From NCBI RefSeq assembly GCF_000003815.2, contig NC_049983.1, forward strand, positions 7,078,595 to 7,110,971: 32,377 bases of DNA, in the 5' to 3' direction. This document shows, piece by piece, positions 29,682 through 32,377 of this stretch (position 1 is the first letter of the stretch; each line of letters begins with the position of its first letter). Below the pieces are notes generated by a model. The model was not told the DNA's origin and did no database searches. It worked only from the letters and a program-made list of their open reading frames with translations. Source of the DNA: Branchiostoma floridae (lineage: Eukaryota; Chordata; Leptocardii; Amphioxiformes; Branchiostomatidae). Both the position numbers and the translations under genes were made by a program.

Positions 29682-30122
29682 AAGGTGGTTACCAGTACGG
29701 TGTACCGGTACAAAACCGGGTTTTCTTATTGGGCCGGTCCAGAAAGACCGAAGCTGAAAAAATTCGATGGACCGGATGTTGGACCTGTTGGAAAATGAAC
29801 AGATTATATGATCGGGCATTCAATGTTTCGGGGCTTACCGGTCGAGGAATATAGCAAGAGCGAAGTAGAGTAGAGTCTATAGTCATTTCACCAAGTATTA
29901 CAGTCAATAGTACAGAGGCAGCTGTCCTTGTAGGATTCTAAAACGCCAGTGGGAGTCGAATACTCCACAAAACAGATTTCTTTGTGGCGAAATGGATAAT
30001 TGTTGTGAGTATCGTCCATTCACAAGTTCTCACATACTTCATCAGGTCCAGGTTCAGGTCCGAACCTGGACCTGATCCTCTGGACCTGAACCGGAATTTT
30101 CTGTGCCGGTACCCACCACTAG
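29682..30122. mobile_element. hAT-like element, second copy (CLCA intron 1)
   Basis: The left end AAGGTGGTTACCAGTACGG and right end CCGGTACCCACCACTAG are imperfect inverse repeats of the family at 21819. The stretch 29960-30060 closely follows the right half of that element (GAATACTCCACAAAACAGAT, CATTCACAAGTTCTCACATA). It contains a 14-bp-arm hairpin at 30042-30075 (TCAGGTCCAGGTTC and its complement). No target duplication is obvious. Confidence 0.6.
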
Positions 30123-30690
30123 GTTCACAATCATATTACACCTATAGTACCGTAGAGATAGCGGCGAGCTCCCAACGGTATGGTTACCAAATGAATCCAA
30201 ACTCATGCGTACTTGAATACTCGCACAAGTGTGAAACGGTCGTAGTAAAGTAAAGCGTCGTGGGCGCCTGTTAGAATTTTTCAGCGACCGTCCTTCACCC
30301 GTGCACCATGCTTGAACTGCACAGCATAAGGCCACCCCAACTACCGTGTCTGCAAACACATTTGCTACACAGTACCCGTTCCGCAGCACTGACCTCATAC
30401 GGGTCAACCTCGTCACGAGCAAACTGTGAGCTCAACAAGGCAAACACGGTTATTGTAAGGCCGGAGAAAGGCCATTTGATATAAATTTGTTTGCACACGT
30501 CTTGCGTGCAAAGCTTGAATAACCATAATTAGTTCTAGTAATGAACAGGTGCGTAGGTGGGAAAGAAAGAGTCACGTCGACGTCAGTTGTGAAAGGTCCA
30601 TTTTGTGGATTAAAGTTAGGTAAAAAAAAAAAGACACGAATGTTTGGTAAATAGCTGCGATGGGTATTGTGCTTCTTTATAATGACCTAA
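30123..30690. other. CLCA intron 1, nothing recognised
   Basis: The minus-strand open frame (30054-30422) overlaps the hAT-like element and shows no domain. Confidence 0.4.
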
Positions 30691-30691
30691 A

Positions 30692-30900
30692 CGTAAAACG
30701 TACCAAAAATCAGGACGATCCGTTAACCTGTTCTTGAGTTATTATTTTCTTTCACAATTTGGTATCGGCTTCAGTAGTTTCAAAAAAGCCACTAGGGTGC
30801 CCAAACCTTAACGACTTACTCTCCCACTCAAGAGCTATATACCACTCGAATATCACGACCACAGCATGTCCAGAACACAAGTTATCAAAGCCGTAATTTC
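30692..30900. repeat. Dispersed repeat, second copy of the 25655 type
   Basis: CGTACCAAAAATCAGGACGA, TTGAGTTATTATTTTCTTTC, GGTGCCCAAAC and CGACTTACTCTC in the same order as at 25672-25800. Confidence 0.5.
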
Positions 30901-31023
30901 GCATTTAGTACTGTTCTTACAATATAAACGTTATTAACAGGGTCTTTCTCAGCACATTCCCCATATTATGACGTGTTGCTATACGAATATTTGCGGATTT
31001 AAACTAAGTACTCCACCTATCTG

Positions 31024-31407
31024 TTAATGACGTGTTAATCGACCGCTAATGTCAACAGATGTGGCATGGCTCTGTTTACGTTGTAATGTATCATTTAACG
31101 CTTCAATCAACAAGCTCTGCGTCCTATTATGAGTCGACAAGATACTAATCGTCTCCACAGCTTTCTTGAAGAATAAGAATCGTGAGAGAAGCTCATTAAG
31201 ATGTCTTACTGTAGATCCATAGCCAAATATACGTCTCGGATTGAGTTTCGTAAGAAAACTTGTTTGTTCCGAGCCTTTGTCGTTGCGGGTTTTTAAAACG
31301 AAGGATTTTTCCAGGTATCGAACAAAAGACGGAGTTATGAAAAGAGAACCCACAATGCCTGCATGTAAGCAATGCTGGTTGGAACGTATGCGGTTATTAT
31401 GATACAA
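31024..31407 (-). other. Unrecognised open frame, 127 codons
   Basis: Open from an ATG at 31405-31407 to a stop at 31024. It contains a Leu/Phe-rich run (ELLSRFLFFKKAVETISILS) but no motif I recognise. It is antisense to the presumed CLCA intron, and there is no evidence of splicing or expression. It is the longest ATG-started frame in this part of the window, so it is listed, but chance or a dead transposon is more likely than a gene. Confidence 0.15.
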
Positions 31408-31745
31408 AGGCTGGTGTTAGGATCGTGTTTCAGTCGTGTTTTTGTGGTACAACTTCAGCTCTATGGTTCTCTATCAACACTTGTACTTGTTGTAAGACCC
31501 CTTTTCTACTTGACAACGTTCGCTGAGTGAACTTACAGCGACCAAAACTGCATTTGTGTTACCGTTAATTTCACAATTGGAATGTTAAGTAAGACGTAAA
31601 TCAAAAAATAATCAAGAAGACAAAAATGCACACCAACGTTTAAAAAATAGTTCTTTGTCTACGAAATTTGTTGCGCAATCTATTAAATATTTAGTCTTTC
31701 GGAAGTTACATGGCGGTCGCAGCTTATAGTGAGAAGTGGATGTAA

Positions 31746-32063
31746 AGGTGGGTTCACACGTGCGTAGATATTCAAGTCCGTACCAGGTCCGTATGGAGTT
31801 CTTAGCCTCTACCAGGCTCCACAGGTTGCTGAAAAAATGATACATAGAAATTGGACAAATATCGACAGATAATATGCCGGACGGACGAGTTTGCTGGATC
31901 GCAAACCATACTTGTCGGCCAGCTAATTCCTTTGGCATGTTATGCATCTATATTTGTCCAATTTCTATAATTTTTTCAGTGACCGGTGGAGCCTGGTAGA
32001 GGGTAAGACTTCCATACGGACCTCATAAGGACTTAATGAATATATGCGCACCTGTGAACCCCT
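31746..32063. mobile_element. Foldback MITE with about 125-bp arms, TAA duplication
   Basis: The left arm starts AGGTGGGTTCACACGTGCG and includes GGTCCGTATGG, CTCTACCAGGCTCCAC and AGAAATTGGACAAATAT. The right arm carries the complements in reverse order and ends CGCACCTGTGAACCCCT. It is flanked by TAA (31743-31745 and 32064-32066), again a PIF/Harbinger-type duplication. The arms fill most of the 318 bp, leaving a short centre, so the transcript would fold into a long hairpin. Confidence 0.85.
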
Positions 32064-32066
32064 TAA

Positions 32067-32377
32067 GGCATGGGCGAGATTGGTTTTATTTACTCGCACT
32101 CTGGGCTTTTGCAAACATATTTAGCGCTGTACGGAAAGTTTGCTTGTCTACGGTTGAAAGGAATCTTGTGGGGATAATACAACGTTCGAATTCAATACCA
32201 TGTAAATATTGTCATATCAATGGTAGGTGACTTGAAACCACTGAGGCTATAATACAGACCCAGCCTTGACATTGTTCAACGTAGTTAACACTGTTGACAA
32301 CAAGCACACGAGGGTTCATTGAGTTCGAAATCACTCAAATTTACTCTCCAGCAGTGACTCGGCCCCAGCTGTCTCTG
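32067..32377. other. CLCA intron 1 continuing, nothing recognised
   Basis: No exon or repeat recognised up to the window end. Confidence 0.45.

Noticed and set aside
1-32377. CRISPR arrays, operons, bacterial promoters or ribosome binding sites
   Set aside because: Spliced genes and eukaryotic transposons show this is a nuclear genome; no regularly spaced identical short repeats were seen.

Overview
This is a metazoan genomic window: long introns with GT-AG splice sites, microsatellites, many non-autonomous transposons, and two runs of N (6179-6810 and 21880-21979). Gene content (a neuropeptide-type GPCR and the start of a CLCA gene) together with the repeat types suggests an invertebrate deuterostome, most likely amphioxus (Branchiostoma). 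That assignment is inferred from general knowledge, not from any search.

Only two protein-coding loci can be supported. (1) A complete rhodopsin-class GPCR on the + strand has four coding exons at 9767-10193, 15133-15322, 17420-17630 and 19262-19735. They join in frame (1302 nt, 433 residues plus stop) and carry all seven membrane segments. It best fits the vasopressin / neuropeptide S / crustacean cardioactive peptide (CCAP) receptor clade, leaning to NPSR/CCAPR. (2) The first coding exon of a CLCA-family (calcium-activated chloride channel regulator) gene lies at 27907-28086 on the + strand. I see no second exon before the window ends.

Everything else is non-coding or mobile-element sequence. 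1-9650 holds a CT microsatellite, SINE-like tRNA relics, a 5S rRNA relic, PIF/Harbinger-type MITEs and a hAT-type element. The GPCR introns contain LINE tails, a 163-bp tandem repeat, a perfect 50-bp palindrome, a 1.96-kb DNA transposon with ~100-bp terminal inverted repeats in intron 2, and a MITE close to the exon 3 donor. 19631-20190 is a three-copy tandem repeat that includes the last 34 codons of the GPCR. 20191-27906 holds further hAT-like, MITE and mariner copies. 28087-32377 (CLCA intron 1, as far as visible) holds a SINE, MITE-like sequence, a hAT-like element and a foldback element.

The most striking signals are: the in-frame triplication of the GPCR C-terminal tail with its stop codon, where each copy predicts a different C-terminus; six dispersed copies of one ~240-bp MITE, five with a TTA target duplication; chains of transposons inserted into one another's target-site duplications; and transposons sitting almost against several GPCR splice sites.
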